Below are positions 56,832 to 64,000 of a stretch of 64,000 bases of DNA, piece by piece. The notes under the pieces are model-generated. The model was not told where the DNA came from and ran no database searches. It saw nothing but the letters and a program-made list of their open reading frames with translations. Every line of letters starts with the position of its first letter. Position 1 is the stretch's first letter. The position numbers and the translations under genes were made by a program. Location: NCBI RefSeq assembly GCF_021560035.1, contig NZ_CP074373.1, positions 1,856,001-1,920,000 of the forward strand, read 5' to 3'. This DNA is from Virgibacillus sp. NKC19-16 (GTDB taxonomy: Bacteria > Bacillota > Bacilli > Bacillales > Amphibacillaceae).

Positions 56832-58028
56832 CTAAGCATAGGAATGTAAACCAGCTAAGACTAGATTTACAACAATTAGGTTAAACATAATTATAGCAAA
56901 TCCAATCACAGCGAGCCAAGCGGACCTCTCCCCATGCCAACCTCTTGAAAGTCTTAAATGCAAGTATGCAGCATAGAAAAACCATGTGATTAATGCCCAA
57001 ACCTCTTTCGGATCCCATCCCCAGAAACGGTCCCAGGCGATTTGCGCCCATATAGAAGCAAATATTAAACCACCGAGTGTAAATAACGGGAATCCAATTG
57101 CTACTGCGCGATAATTAATTTCATCCAAAAGATCTGGTTTTGTGCTTTTAAGAATGGGCTGAAGGGCTGCTCCGATTCGTTTTCTTACAATTAATCGAAC
57201 CAATCCGTATATGATGGATCCCGTAATGACGGACCATATCACTGTATTAAATTTCCTGCCTGCATCTGCACCCTGCATCCACCCGGGTGCTTCGAACCAT
57301 GGCTGCATTGCATCTTCTGTAATTAACGTTCCTTCGTTCGGCCCGGCAATTGCTGGCAGCTGATAATCTGTTGTCACCGTACTGTTTTGTTCCGTATACT
57401 CAAATGTTGCATTATAATCCGCTAAATTAAAGGCTGTTGTTATCACAATAAAGCCGACAAATAGGAATAACGTATATAGAACAATCTCTAACCAAGTCGT
57501 CCGTTTACTTCTTGCAGATTGGTCAATTTGTCTAATTAAATAAATCAACCCAGCAACAAAACTAATAGCAAGTATTCCCTGTGCTAAAGCAACGGTTGTT
57601 ACATGTATGTACAACCAATGGCTTTGCAGGGATGGCACCAACGGAGCAATTTCAGTTGGAAACATACTCGCATATGCAATCATAATCATTGCTATCGGTA
57701 ATGCAAATAGTCCTAAGACATTAAGTTTGTATATAAAGTAAAGAATGATAAACGCCAATACCATACACATACCAAAAAATGTCATAAACTCAAATAAATT
57801 ACTTACCGGAGCATGTCCACTTGCTATCCATCTGGTGATAAAATAACCGAGTTGTGAAATTAAACCAATAATGGTTAGTGTAATACCAATTTTACTTGCC
57901 GTATTTTTTTTGCTTTTTTTTGTTGTACGCTTATCCCTTATGGTCACGCTAAAGAAAAATGTCGCGATTAAGTAAAGTACAAAAGCTGTATAAAGCAATG
58001 TACTGCTTATGCTTACTAAACTACTCAT
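56832..58028 (-). CDS. resC: Cytochrome c biogenesis protein ResC (CcsA/CcsB)
   Basis: System II haem-delivery protein. The 398-residue product has about eight membrane helices and the haem-binding tryptophan-rich [14 protein letters not shown], with conserved His residues on flanking loops. With ResB it ligates haem to apocytochromes such as QcrC. Follows resB by 20 bases. Confidence 0.94.
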   Translation of the reverse strand: MSSLVSISSTLLYTAFVLYLIATFFFSVTIRDKRTTKKSKKNTASKIGITLTIIGLISQLGYFITRWIASGHAPVSNLFEFMTFFGMCMVLAFIILYFIYKLNVLGLFALPIAMIMIAYASMFPTEIAPLVPSLQSHWLYIHVTTVALAQGILAISFVAGLIYLIRQIDQSARSKRTTWLEIVLYTLFLFVGFIVITTAFNLADYNATFEYTEQNSTVTTDYQLPAIAGPNEGTLITEDAMQPWFEAPGWMQGADAGRKFNTVIWSVITGSIIYGLVRLIVRKRIGAALQPILKSTKPDLLDEINYRAVAIGFPLFTLGGLIFASIWAQIAWDRFWGWDPKEVWALITWFFYAAYLHLRLSRGWHGERSAWLAVIGFAIIMFNLIVVNLVLAGLHSYA

Positions 58029-58048
58029 TCGTACAGGCCCTCCTCATA

Positions 58049-59689
58049 CTATTCATCCAATTCCTTCTGATCTTCCACCATTTTAATGTTCGTATCTTCA
58101 ATTACGTTCTCAATGTCTTTTTGTATACCAAACCAGTTTTTATTCGTATGAGCAGCCAGCAATAATCCATCGCCTTTTGGATGAATCCAAATTCTTCTAT
58201 GATACCAGTACATTCCCTGAATGACACCAATCATGAAAATTGCTGCACCTAACCCGAAAAATGGTAACGTATAATCGCGTCGAACTGTTAATCCACTTAC
58301 ATCATGCATTTCAAAGTCTTGTATACTTACGTTATATTGATTCTCTCCGGTTGCATCAATATTTCTACCTATTCCTAAGAAACTTACCTCAGCAGTATCG
58401 CCACCAGGAGGGGTAACGTATAATACAAACGCCGGATTTCTCGGATAATTTGTTTCGGAAGCAGGTTCTCCATTATCATCCAAATAATAGTCCGGATAGT
58501 ACTGGCCTATCTCTACATGGAATCCATTTTCCAATTCATACTCCGTCTCCGGTGATGTTAAATCAATCGTAAATGTGTCTAGCGCTTCTTCGCTCTCATC
58601 ATCTGTTTCGTGAATTTTAAAGGACATATTTGTGAACTCATTTAACTGGTACCCAGCCTGATATAATGTATATCCATCAAATTTAAGGGGATGATTCAAT
58701 CGAATTTCATCTTCTGTAATTGGTTTTAGTTCAGGATCTGCTCCAGTAACAGCTCCTTCCTCTGCTTTGGAAATAACAACATTGGTTTGATAATTACTTG
58801 CTACCATGCCCTCTTGCTCAATCGCTTCGCTGAATCGTTCATCATTTTCATCATGTGTTTCGAAAATAAATTCCTTATTTTCTATATAGTACTCCCCTTC
58901 AGTACCGGGGATAACTGTTTCCTCGCCTTCTCTTACCCATACGTATTCATCCATGTATAAAGCAGGGGTAAAACGCAATATTGCTGCAAGTAAGATGATT
59001 ATTAATCCAATATGATTCACATATGGACCCCATCTGGAAAATCTGCCTTTTTCAGCGAGGATATGTCCATTTTCGTCTCTGACTTTATAACGTTTTTTCT
59101 TTAAGTTCTCTTTTACGTGTTGGATCTCCTCACCTGAAACTGTTTCTGTTTCACTATACAAGCGCTGTCTGTTTAAAAACGTTTCATGTCGCTTTGCTTT
59201 TTGATTCTTTAATGCTTTATACAGTGGAACAAATCTGTCGATACTGCAAATCACCAGTGAAATACCAATTAATGCGATTAACATGATGTACCACCATGAA
59301 CTGTACAAATTATGTAGGCCTAATTGATAATAGATAAGACCGAACAGGCCATATCTGTCTTCATAAAAAATTGCCGGGTCACGGGACTCTGCATCTGCAG
59401 GTATGTACATTTCCTGTGGTAGAATAGAACCAACCGCTGAAGCCAATAATGTGATAACAATCAGCCACACGCCAACTTTTACCGAAGAAAAAAAGCTCCA
59501 TATTTTATCGATTATCGATTTATTATAGGTTTGTGATCTGCGCGCGCTACCATCATAGCGCATATTTAGAAGCTTTTTCCCTTCGTTTCCATCAATATGC
59601 TGATTCCCTTCTACTGGTTTGCCGCAAGCCTCACAGAGAACCGTTCCCTCGGGATTAACATGCCCGCACTCACATTTTATTTGTTTCAT
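58049..59689 (-). CDS. resB: Cytochrome c biogenesis protein ResB
   Basis: System II partner of ResC. The 546-residue product has an N-terminal zinc-ribbon (CECGH...CEACGK, residues 5-22), three membrane helices in the first half, a large extracytoplasmic domain (about 245-470) and a last membrane helix. The zinc ribbon is normal in Bacillus ResB. Lies between resA and resC. Confidence 0.94.
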   Translation of the reverse strand: MKQIKCECGHVNPEGTVLCEACGKPVEGNQHIDGNEGKKLLNMRYDGSARRSQTYNKSIIDKIWSFFSSVKVGVWLIVITLLASAVGSILPQEMYIPADAESRDPAIFYEDRYGLFGLIYYQLGLHNLYSSWWYIMLIALIGISLVICSIDRFVPLYKALKNQKAKRHETFLNRQRLYSETETVSGEEIQHVKENLKKKRYKVRDENGHILAEKGRFSRWGPYVNHIGLIIILLAAILRFTPALYMDEYVWVREGEETVIPGTEGEYYIENKEFIFETHDENDERFSEAIEQEGMVASNYQTNVVISKAEEGAVTGADPELKPITEDEIRLNHPLKFDGYTLYQAGYQLNEFTNMSFKIHETDDESEEALDTFTIDLTSPETEYELENGFHVEIGQYYPDYYLDDNGEPASETNYPRNPAFVLYVTPPGGDTAEVSFLGIGRNIDATGENQYNVSIQDFEMHDVSGLTVRRDYTLPFFGLGAAIFMIGVIQGMYWYHRRIWIHPKGDGLLLAAHTNKNWFGIQKDIENVIEDTNIKMVEDQKELDE

Positions 59690-59731
59690 TCAAATCCCTC
59701 ACAATGATTTTTTCTTAAAGTGCGTGTACAC

Positions 59732-60307
59732 TTATAATTCAGGTTGAATATCCTGCAGGTGTCCTTCTAATCGCTCTAGTGTTAAAGCACCGTTTACTAC
59801 TTCCTCAATTTCTCCATCTGGGTTAATAAAGAAAGTACTTGGAATCGGTCCAACTTTGTATAAGTCCATTACTTCCTCATTCGCATCATGCGGAACTGGA
59901 AAGGTAAGATCAAATGTATCAATAAACCGATCGACAACTAATGTTGTTGCATCTAAACTGACTGCAATTATTTCCACCCCTTTATCTTTATATTCAGGGT
60001 ATAATTCTTGCATATATGGCATTTCATCCTTACAAGGTTCACACCAGGTGCCCCAAAAATTAAGCATAACACCCTTTCCTTCCAGATCACTCAGCTGCAC
60101 TGTTTCCAATTCATTATTATCATTGATTTGCTGTAATTTAAAATCAGGTGCTTTATCACCAGCACTGTAAATCGTACTATCTTGCTGGAAGTTAGATACT
60201 AATGCATAAACTACTGCAACCAATAATACTGCAAGAACAGCCGATCTAAATATTAACCGATTTCTTTTTTTGCCTTTTTTCTTTTTCTTGATTTGGTTTA
60301 AACTCAA
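59732..60307 (-). CDS. resA: Thiol-disulfide oxidoreductase ResA
   Basis: Membrane-anchored thioredoxin-like protein that reduces the CxxCH cysteines of apocytochrome c. With a TTG start at 60307 (GGGGGTGG 6 bases upstream) it has 191 residues: a very basic N terminus, a membrane anchor (about 20-38) and the active site WCEPC (Cys89, Cys92). The conserved Glu (ELETV region) and cis-Pro (GPIPSTFF) are present. The longer frame to 60346 passes through the promoter and is rejected. Confidence 0.92.
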   Translation of the reverse strand: MSLNQIKKKKKGKKRNRLIFRSAVLAVLLVAVVYALVSNFQQDSTIYSAGDKAPDFKLQQINDNNELETVQLSDLEGKGVMLNFWGTWCEPCKDEMPYMQELYPEYKDKGVEIIAVSLDATTLVVDRFIDTFDLTFPVPHDANEEVMDLYKVGPIPSTFFINPDGEIEEVVNGALTLERLEGHLQDIQPEL

Positions 60308-60325
60308 CTGAGACCACCCCCGCTC

Positions 60326-60334
60326 ATTATAGCA
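60326..60334 (-). promoter_or_regulatory. Extended -10 promoter for resABC
   Basis: TGC-TATAAT on the minus strand about 19 bases before the resA start codon. Any transcript from here would have a very short leader. No good -35, so an activator such as ResD could be involved; that is inference. Confidence 0.5.
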
Positions 60335-60373
60335 TGCATGCAACACGTTAAATTTGTCTATTGTTTAACAATT

Positions 60374-61099
60374 TTATTTACTGTATTTCATTTGTTTAAT
60401 TTCTTTCGGTGTTAAGGCTCTATAGTTACCAGGTTGGAGACCATCTAAGGTTAACATCCCGTATTTTTCCCGCTTCAGCTTCATTACAGGATATCCCAGA
60501 TGCTCCATCATTCGTCTGATGTGTTTATTTTTACCTTCATGTAATGTAATTTCCAAGATCATTGTATTCTTTTTCTTATCTGTAGATAAAACGTTATACG
60601 AGTAAGCTTTCAAGGTATCTTTTTCATCTTTAATTCCTTTACGCAGCTGTCCTAATTCCATTTTGCTTGGTATTCCTTTTACTTTAGCCACATATACCTT
60701 TTCGACTTCATACTTCGGGTGCATTAACAGATTAGCAAAATCTCCGTCATTTGTTAATAATAAAATCCCTGAGGTATCATAATCCAGTCTTCCAATTGGA
60801 AAAATACGTTCCGTGACTCCTTCCAAGAGATCGGTAACTACTTTTCTCCCCTTATCATCCTTAACGCTTGAAATAACGCCACGAGGCTTATATAACATAT
60901 AGTATACAGGTGCCTCTTTTTCTAAGGGTACACCATCCACTTCAATCTTGTCACTTGCTGAAACTTTCGTACCTAATTCTGTCACGACCCTTTCATTGAC
61001 CTTTACTTTTCTATCAACAATGAGCTGTTCCGCTTTTCTTCTTGACGTAATCCCACTTTGTGCGATAACCTTTTGCAGTCTTTCTTCTGTGTTTGACAT
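60374..61099 (-). CDS. rluB: 23S rRNA pseudouridine synthase (RluB)
   Basis: Modifies U2605-type positions of 23S rRNA. The 241-residue product has an N-terminal S4 domain (about 3-60; RLQKVIAQSGITSRRKAEQLI) and the RsuA-type catalytic domain with catalytic Asp in GRLDYDTSGILLL. The ATG at 61099 has GGTGG five bases upstream. It lies between spmB and resA as in B. subtilis (ypuL). Confidence 0.94.
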   Translation of the reverse strand: MSNTEERLQKVIAQSGITSRRKAEQLIVDRKVKVNERVVTELGTKVSASDKIEVDGVPLEKEAPVYYMLYKPRGVISSVKDDKGRKVVTDLLEGVTERIFPIGRLDYDTSGILLLTNDGDFANLLMHPKYEVEKVYVAKVKGIPSKMELGQLRKGIKDEKDTLKAYSYNVLSTDKKKNTMILEITLHEGKNKHIRRMMEHLGYPVMKLKREKYGMLTLDGLQPGNYRALTPKEIKQMKYSK

Positions 61100-61141
61100 G
61101 TATACCACCAAATTTTAATTTATTTTTTTCTTACATAATAA

Positions 61142-61166
61142 TAGCGTTAACTTTATGTTAACGCTA
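61142..61166 (-). terminator. Hairpin after spmAB
   Basis: Perfect 10-base stem (61142-61151 with 61157-61166), 5-base loop, followed on the minus strand by TTATTATG. The U-tract is weak, so it may only attenuate. Confidence 0.6.
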
Positions 61167-61176
61167 CTTAAACGCA

Positions 61177-61707
61177 TTATCCAAATACAATTGTAACAAC
61201 AATGATAGATGCAAGTATACCAATTAAATCGGCCAATAGTCCAACCTTTAGTGCATATCTCATTTTTTTAATACCAATGGCACCGAAATATACGGTTAAA
61301 ATATACAATGTTGTATCTGTACTACCCTGCATGGTTGATGCCAATCTGCCAATAAATGAATCAGGGCCATGGCTGTCAATTAATTCTGTAGTCATTCCAA
61401 GTGCAGCATTACCTGAGATAGGCCTTACTAATGCGAGTGGAATGATATCTGGTGGAATACCAACAGCTACTAAAAATGGTGAAATTAGATTGATAAATGC
61501 TTCCAGTGCTCCTGAACTTCTCAGTATTGAAATGGAAACAATCATGCCTACTAAAAAAGGAAGTAAAGTAAATGCCATTTTGACACCTTCCTTTCCTCCT
61601 TCCACAAACGTTTCATATGCAGGTACCCGTTTCCATGTCGCAACAACAAGTACAAGCAATATAAACACAGGTATAAGCCATGTACTAACAGAAGTGATAA
61701 TCCCCAT
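61177..61707 (-). CDS. spmB: Spore maturation protein B
   Basis: Membrane protein of the nucleoside-recognition (Gate) family needed for full spore core dehydration and heat resistance. The 176-residue product has about five hydrophobic helices and the conserved RPISGNAALGM. The ATG at 61707 has GGAGG 8 bases upstream and lies two bases after the spmA stop. Transported solute unknown. Confidence 0.93.
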   Translation of the reverse strand: MGIITSVSTWLIPVFILLVLVVATWKRVPAYETFVEGGKEGVKMAFTLLPFLVGMIVSISILRSSGALEAFINLISPFLVAVGIPPDIIPLALVRPISGNAALGMTTELIDSHGPDSFIGRLASTMQGSTDTTLYILTVYFGAIGIKKMRYALKVGLLADLIGILASIIVVTIVFG

Positions 61708-61709
61708 TT

Positions 61710-62297
61710 CTATTTCCTCCAAATACTCTTATAATAGAAAAAACGATCGATTAAAACAGCACTAACGGAAGATATAACCGTAGCTATAATGGTAGTCCCT
61801 ACAATTTCTGTTGGAGACACGGAGTTATACTGCATTCGAATTGCAATAACAGTTGTTGGAATGATGGTCAAACTTGACGTATTTAATGCTAAAAAGGTAA
61901 TCATCGAACGCGATGCAGTATCACTATCGCCGCTTAATTGCTTCATTTGTTCCATTGCCTTTATTCCCATTGGTGTTGCCGCATTGCCCAAACCAAAAAT
62001 GTTAGCCGTGATATTCGATAAAATATAACCCATTGCAGGATGATCTTTCGGTATATCGGGGAAAAGCCTGCGAATTAATGGTCTGAATAATTTGCTTAGC
62101 ATATGCAGGATGCCTGCTTCTTCAGCAACCTTCATAATACCAAGCCAAAATACCAATACACTGATTAATCCGATAGACAGTGTAACTGCTTCATCTGCGC
62201 TCTCAAATATAGCTTCATTCACCTGATCCATTGTTCCATTGAATATGGCATAAACTATGCCGATGATAGCCATACATGCCCATATAATATTAACCAT
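61710..62297 (-). CDS. spmA: Spore maturation protein A
   Basis: Partner of SpmB, same Gate family. The 195-residue product has about five membrane helices and the conserved NIFGLGNAATPMGIKAM. Starts two bases after dacB ends, forming dacB-spmA-spmB, the conserved operon. Confidence 0.94.
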   Translation of the reverse strand: MVNIIWACMAIIGIVYAIFNGTMDQVNEAIFESADEAVTLSIGLISVLVFWLGIMKVAEEAGILHMLSKLFRPLIRRLFPDIPKDHPAMGYILSNITANIFGLGNAATPMGIKAMEQMKQLSGDSDTASRSMITFLALNTSSLTIIPTTVIAIRMQYNSVSPTEIVGTTIIATVISSVSAVLIDRFFYYKSIWRK

Positions 62298-62299
62298 AT

Positions 62300-63400
62300 T
62301 TAATCCAACCCTGTAACTTTCTTGTATGTCGATAATACATTAGAGAAAAAGCCTTTTCCCCGTATGTCCAATTGATCATTAAAAATAGGCGTTTCCGCTA
62401 TTTGTTCCCCATCAAGATGAAACATAGTTTTGCCGATTATATCATCTGTCCTTCCCCTATTTTCATTAAGTAAATATGTTTGTTTATCAACATCCGCCAT
62501 TTCTCCTTCCGTTAATGGGAAAAGAACATTATGATGTAAATAGCCAATTGTTTCCTTATCTGATCCCTTAAGACGGTATTTCTCTTGCCCCTCTTCAGCG
62601 ATTGATGTCATATCATAATTTTCAAATCCCCATTCAAACAAATTTATATGATCCTGCCAATCATCAGGAGCATTGATCGTTACAGCAATAAGATCCATTC
62701 CATTTTTGTTTGCCGAAGATACCAGTGTTCTTCCAGCGGTTCTCGTATACCCTGTTTTACCACCAGTACTATTTTCGTATAATTGGGTTAACAATTTATT
62801 TTTATTTTGCCAACTATATGATCTTCTGTCAGATTTATATGTTTTCGTCCCGACTATCTCTCTGAATTGGTCGTTATCCATCGCATATCTCATAAGCATT
62901 GCCATATCATATGCCGTAGAATAATGATTGTCCGAATCAAGCCCGTGTGGATTTTCAAAACTGGAATTTGTCATCCCCAACCACCTTGCTTTTTCATTCA
63001 TTAAATAAACAAACCCTTCCATGCTGCCACCGATATGCTCACTTATCGTAACAGCTGCATCATTCCCCGATCGTAGGATTAACCCATAGACAAGGTCTTC
63101 AATTGACATCTTTTCTCCCTGTTCTAAATAAATAGAGGATCCTTCTGTATAAATTGCTTCTCTGCTTGCTGTAGCTTCTTCCTGCATTTTACCGGATTCA
63201 ACGGCAATAATAGCCGTCATTAATTTTGTTATACTGGCAATCAACTGCTCTTCATTTGCATTTTTCTCAAATAAAACCCTACCAGTCGATTGTTCTATTA
63301 ATATAGCATTAGTTGCGGAAACTGTCGGTGCAGCTTGTCCACTCATTGGATGCATCAAGGTAAATATTAAAATAAGTACAATACATAAAACAATTCGCAT
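62300..63400 (-). CDS. dacB: D-alanyl-D-alanine carboxypeptidase DacB (PBP5*)
   Basis: Low-molecular-weight penicillin-binding protein that trims peptide side chains of spore cortex peptidoglycan. The 366-residue product has a signal peptide (about 1-23), SxxK at 56-59 (SITK), SGN at 111-113 and KTG at 215-217, then a C-terminal domain and amphipathic end. The neighbours spmAB and the sigma-E-like promoter mark it as the sporulation paralog rather than DacA. Confidence 0.95.
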   Translation of the reverse strand: MRIVLCIVLILIFTLMHPMSGQAAPTVSATNAILIEQSTGRVLFEKNANEEQLIASITKLMTAIIAVESGKMQEEATASREAIYTEGSSIYLEQGEKMSIEDLVYGLILRSGNDAAVTISEHIGGSMEGFVYLMNEKARWLGMTNSSFENPHGLDSDNHYSTAYDMAMLMRYAMDNDQFREIVGTKTYKSDRRSYSWQNKNKLLTQLYENSTGGKTGYTRTAGRTLVSSANKNGMDLIAVTINAPDDWQDHINLFEWGFENYDMTSIAEEGQEKYRLKGSDKETIGYLHHNVLFPLTEGEMADVDKQTYLLNENRGRTDDIIGKTMFHLDGEQIAETPIFNDQLDIRGKGFFSNVLSTYKKVTGLD

Positions 63401-63432
63401 AGCAGGTTTCCTCCCACAGGGTTGGTACTACT

Positions 63433-63460
63433 AGTTTATGCAGGATATAAAGTGATATGA
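63433..63460 (-). promoter_or_regulatory. Sigma-E-type promoter for dacB-spmAB
   Basis: Minus strand: -35 TCATATC (63454-63460), 13-base spacer, -10 CATAAACT (63433-63440), close to the sigma-E consensus, about 32 bases before the dacB ATG. Confidence 0.6.
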
Positions 63461-63496
63461 ATAAAATATGCCTGCAGGAGACCAGCTATTAAACAA

Positions 63497-64000
63497 TTAA
63501 TACAAATGCCATTTCACCTTTCTAGCCTCTACATATCGACGATTTACATCCTCCCAGTTCACAACATTCCACCAATTTTTTATATACGTTTCCTTATCTG
63601 TTTTATACTGAAGATAATATGCATGCTCCCACATATCAAGTACCAGTAAAGGAATAGAATCTGCTAGATGAAATAACTGATGTTTTTCAAGTGATTGCAC
63701 CGCAAGCCTTCCACTTCTTGGTGACCATAGTAATACGGCCCAACCAACACCTTCAACAGAAGCTGCTACATCTGAAAATAGTTCCTTAAAATTACTCCAT
63801 GATCCAAAGTCTTCCTCGATACGTCTTTGTATTTCTCCAGATGGCTTTCTATTCGAGTTAGGTGTCATATTATTCCAAAAAATGGTATGCAAATGATGTC
63901 CAGAGCCATTAAAAGCTTGTGCTCTCAACCAATGTTTGATGATATTATTATCCTTATCTTTTGTATATAATTCCATTTCTGCCTTGTTTAAACCGTCAAC
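63497..64000 (-). CDS. sodF: Superoxide dismutase (Fe/Mn type), C-terminal part; 5' end outside window
   Basis: Dismutes superoxide. The frame is open to the window edge (VDGLNKAEMELYTKD precedes and includes the first internal ATG at 63976). The seen part holds the metal-ligand region GHHLHTIFWNNM, the signature DMWEHAYYLQY with two ligands (Asp, His), and the C-terminal NWWNVVNWEDVNRRY. It corresponds to the SodF/YojM-like iron SOD of Bacillus, which has an N-terminal extension, here beyond the window. Adjacent to dacB. Confidence 0.92.
   Translation of the reverse strand, partial: VDGLNKAEMELYTKDKDNNIIKHWLRAQAFNGSGHHLHTIFWNNMTPNSNRKPSGEIQRRIEEDFGSWSNFKELFSDVAASVEGVGWAVLLWSPRSGRLAVQSLEKHQLFHLADSIPLLVLDMWEHAYYLQYKTDKETYIKNWWNVVNWEDVNRRYVEARKVKWHLY

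Noticed and set aside
59620-59689. Zinc-ribbon fused to ResB as a novelty
   Set aside because: The same N-terminal Cys motif is present in Bacillus ResB.
1-64000. CRISPR array, prophage, defence island, tRNA or rRNA genes
   Set aside because: I saw no regularly spaced repeats, phage or defence gene sets, or tRNA/rRNA-like sequence; the window is almost entirely syntenic core genome.

Overview
The window is chromosomal core DNA from a low-GC, endospore-forming Bacillaceae member. Gene order follows the Bacillus subtilis stretch from ponA/nth through dinG, birA, dapB, qcrABC, aro, ndk, men/hep, hup, spoIVA, der, cmk, sleB, gudB, recS and resDE to spmAB/dacB. Sporulation genes (spoIVA, spoVIF, sleB, ypeB, spmA, spmB, dacB, yphF), bacillithiol genes (bshA, ypdA) and menaquinone/cytochrome genes support this. 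Several gene losses relative to B. subtilis suggest a halotolerant relative such as Oceanobacillus, Virgibacillus or Lentibacillus. That genus-level placement is inference.

Layout. 1-14.98 kb: 5'-truncated ponA (+), then on the minus strand mazG-dapB-bshA-cca-birA-dinG-ypmB-aspB-asnS-dnaD-nth. 15.1-20.4 kb: YitT-family gene (+), a zinc metallopeptidase, ypjB remnant, ypjA, qcrABC and ypiF. 20.5-33.2 kb: ypiB-ypiA, the aromatic cluster aroA-tyrA-hisC-aroH-aroB-aroC, cheR, ndk, hepT (frameshifted)-menG-hepS, and hup. 33.2-40.9 kb: a hairpin-rich inserted element, spoIVA, yphF, yphE, a decayed permease pseudogene, spoVIF, gpsA, der, yphA. 41-50.4 kb: ypfD, plsC, cmk, ypeB, sleB, ansA (+), ypdA, gudB, ypbH. 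50.6-64 kb: ypbE-like, a CPBP protease, recS, ypbB, resE-resD, resC-resB-resA, rluB, spmB-spmA, dacB and a 5'-truncated superoxide dismutase gene.

How the genes work together. hepS/hepT/menG make menaquinone. QcrABC oxidises it, and ResABC matures the c-type cytochromes. ResDE is the linked redox two-component system. The aro block makes chorismate and routes it to tyrosine/phenylalanine. dapB, ponA, dacB, sleB/ypeB and spmAB act on peptidoglycan and spore cortex. spoIVA, spoVIF and dacB have good matches to sporulation sigma-factor promoters (sigma-E, sigma-K, sigma-E).

The most notable observations are: (i) a mazG-like gene whose only plausible start is ATT behind a strong Shine-Dalgarno; (ii) a one-base frameshift in hepT; (iii) two copies of a short element with imperfect terminal inverted repeats, one between bshA and cca and one in the spoIVA terminator region, the longer with a hairpin-rich core; (iv) a decayed AI-2E/YtvI-type permease gene; (v) absence of trpEDCFBA together with mtrB/folE, and of panBCD, mgsA and bshB1, from their usual positions. 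I found no CRISPR array, prophage, tRNA/rRNA gene, defence island or clearly new multi-gene system. Many start codons were moved downstream of the longest open frame because Shine-Dalgarno spacing and family length required it.
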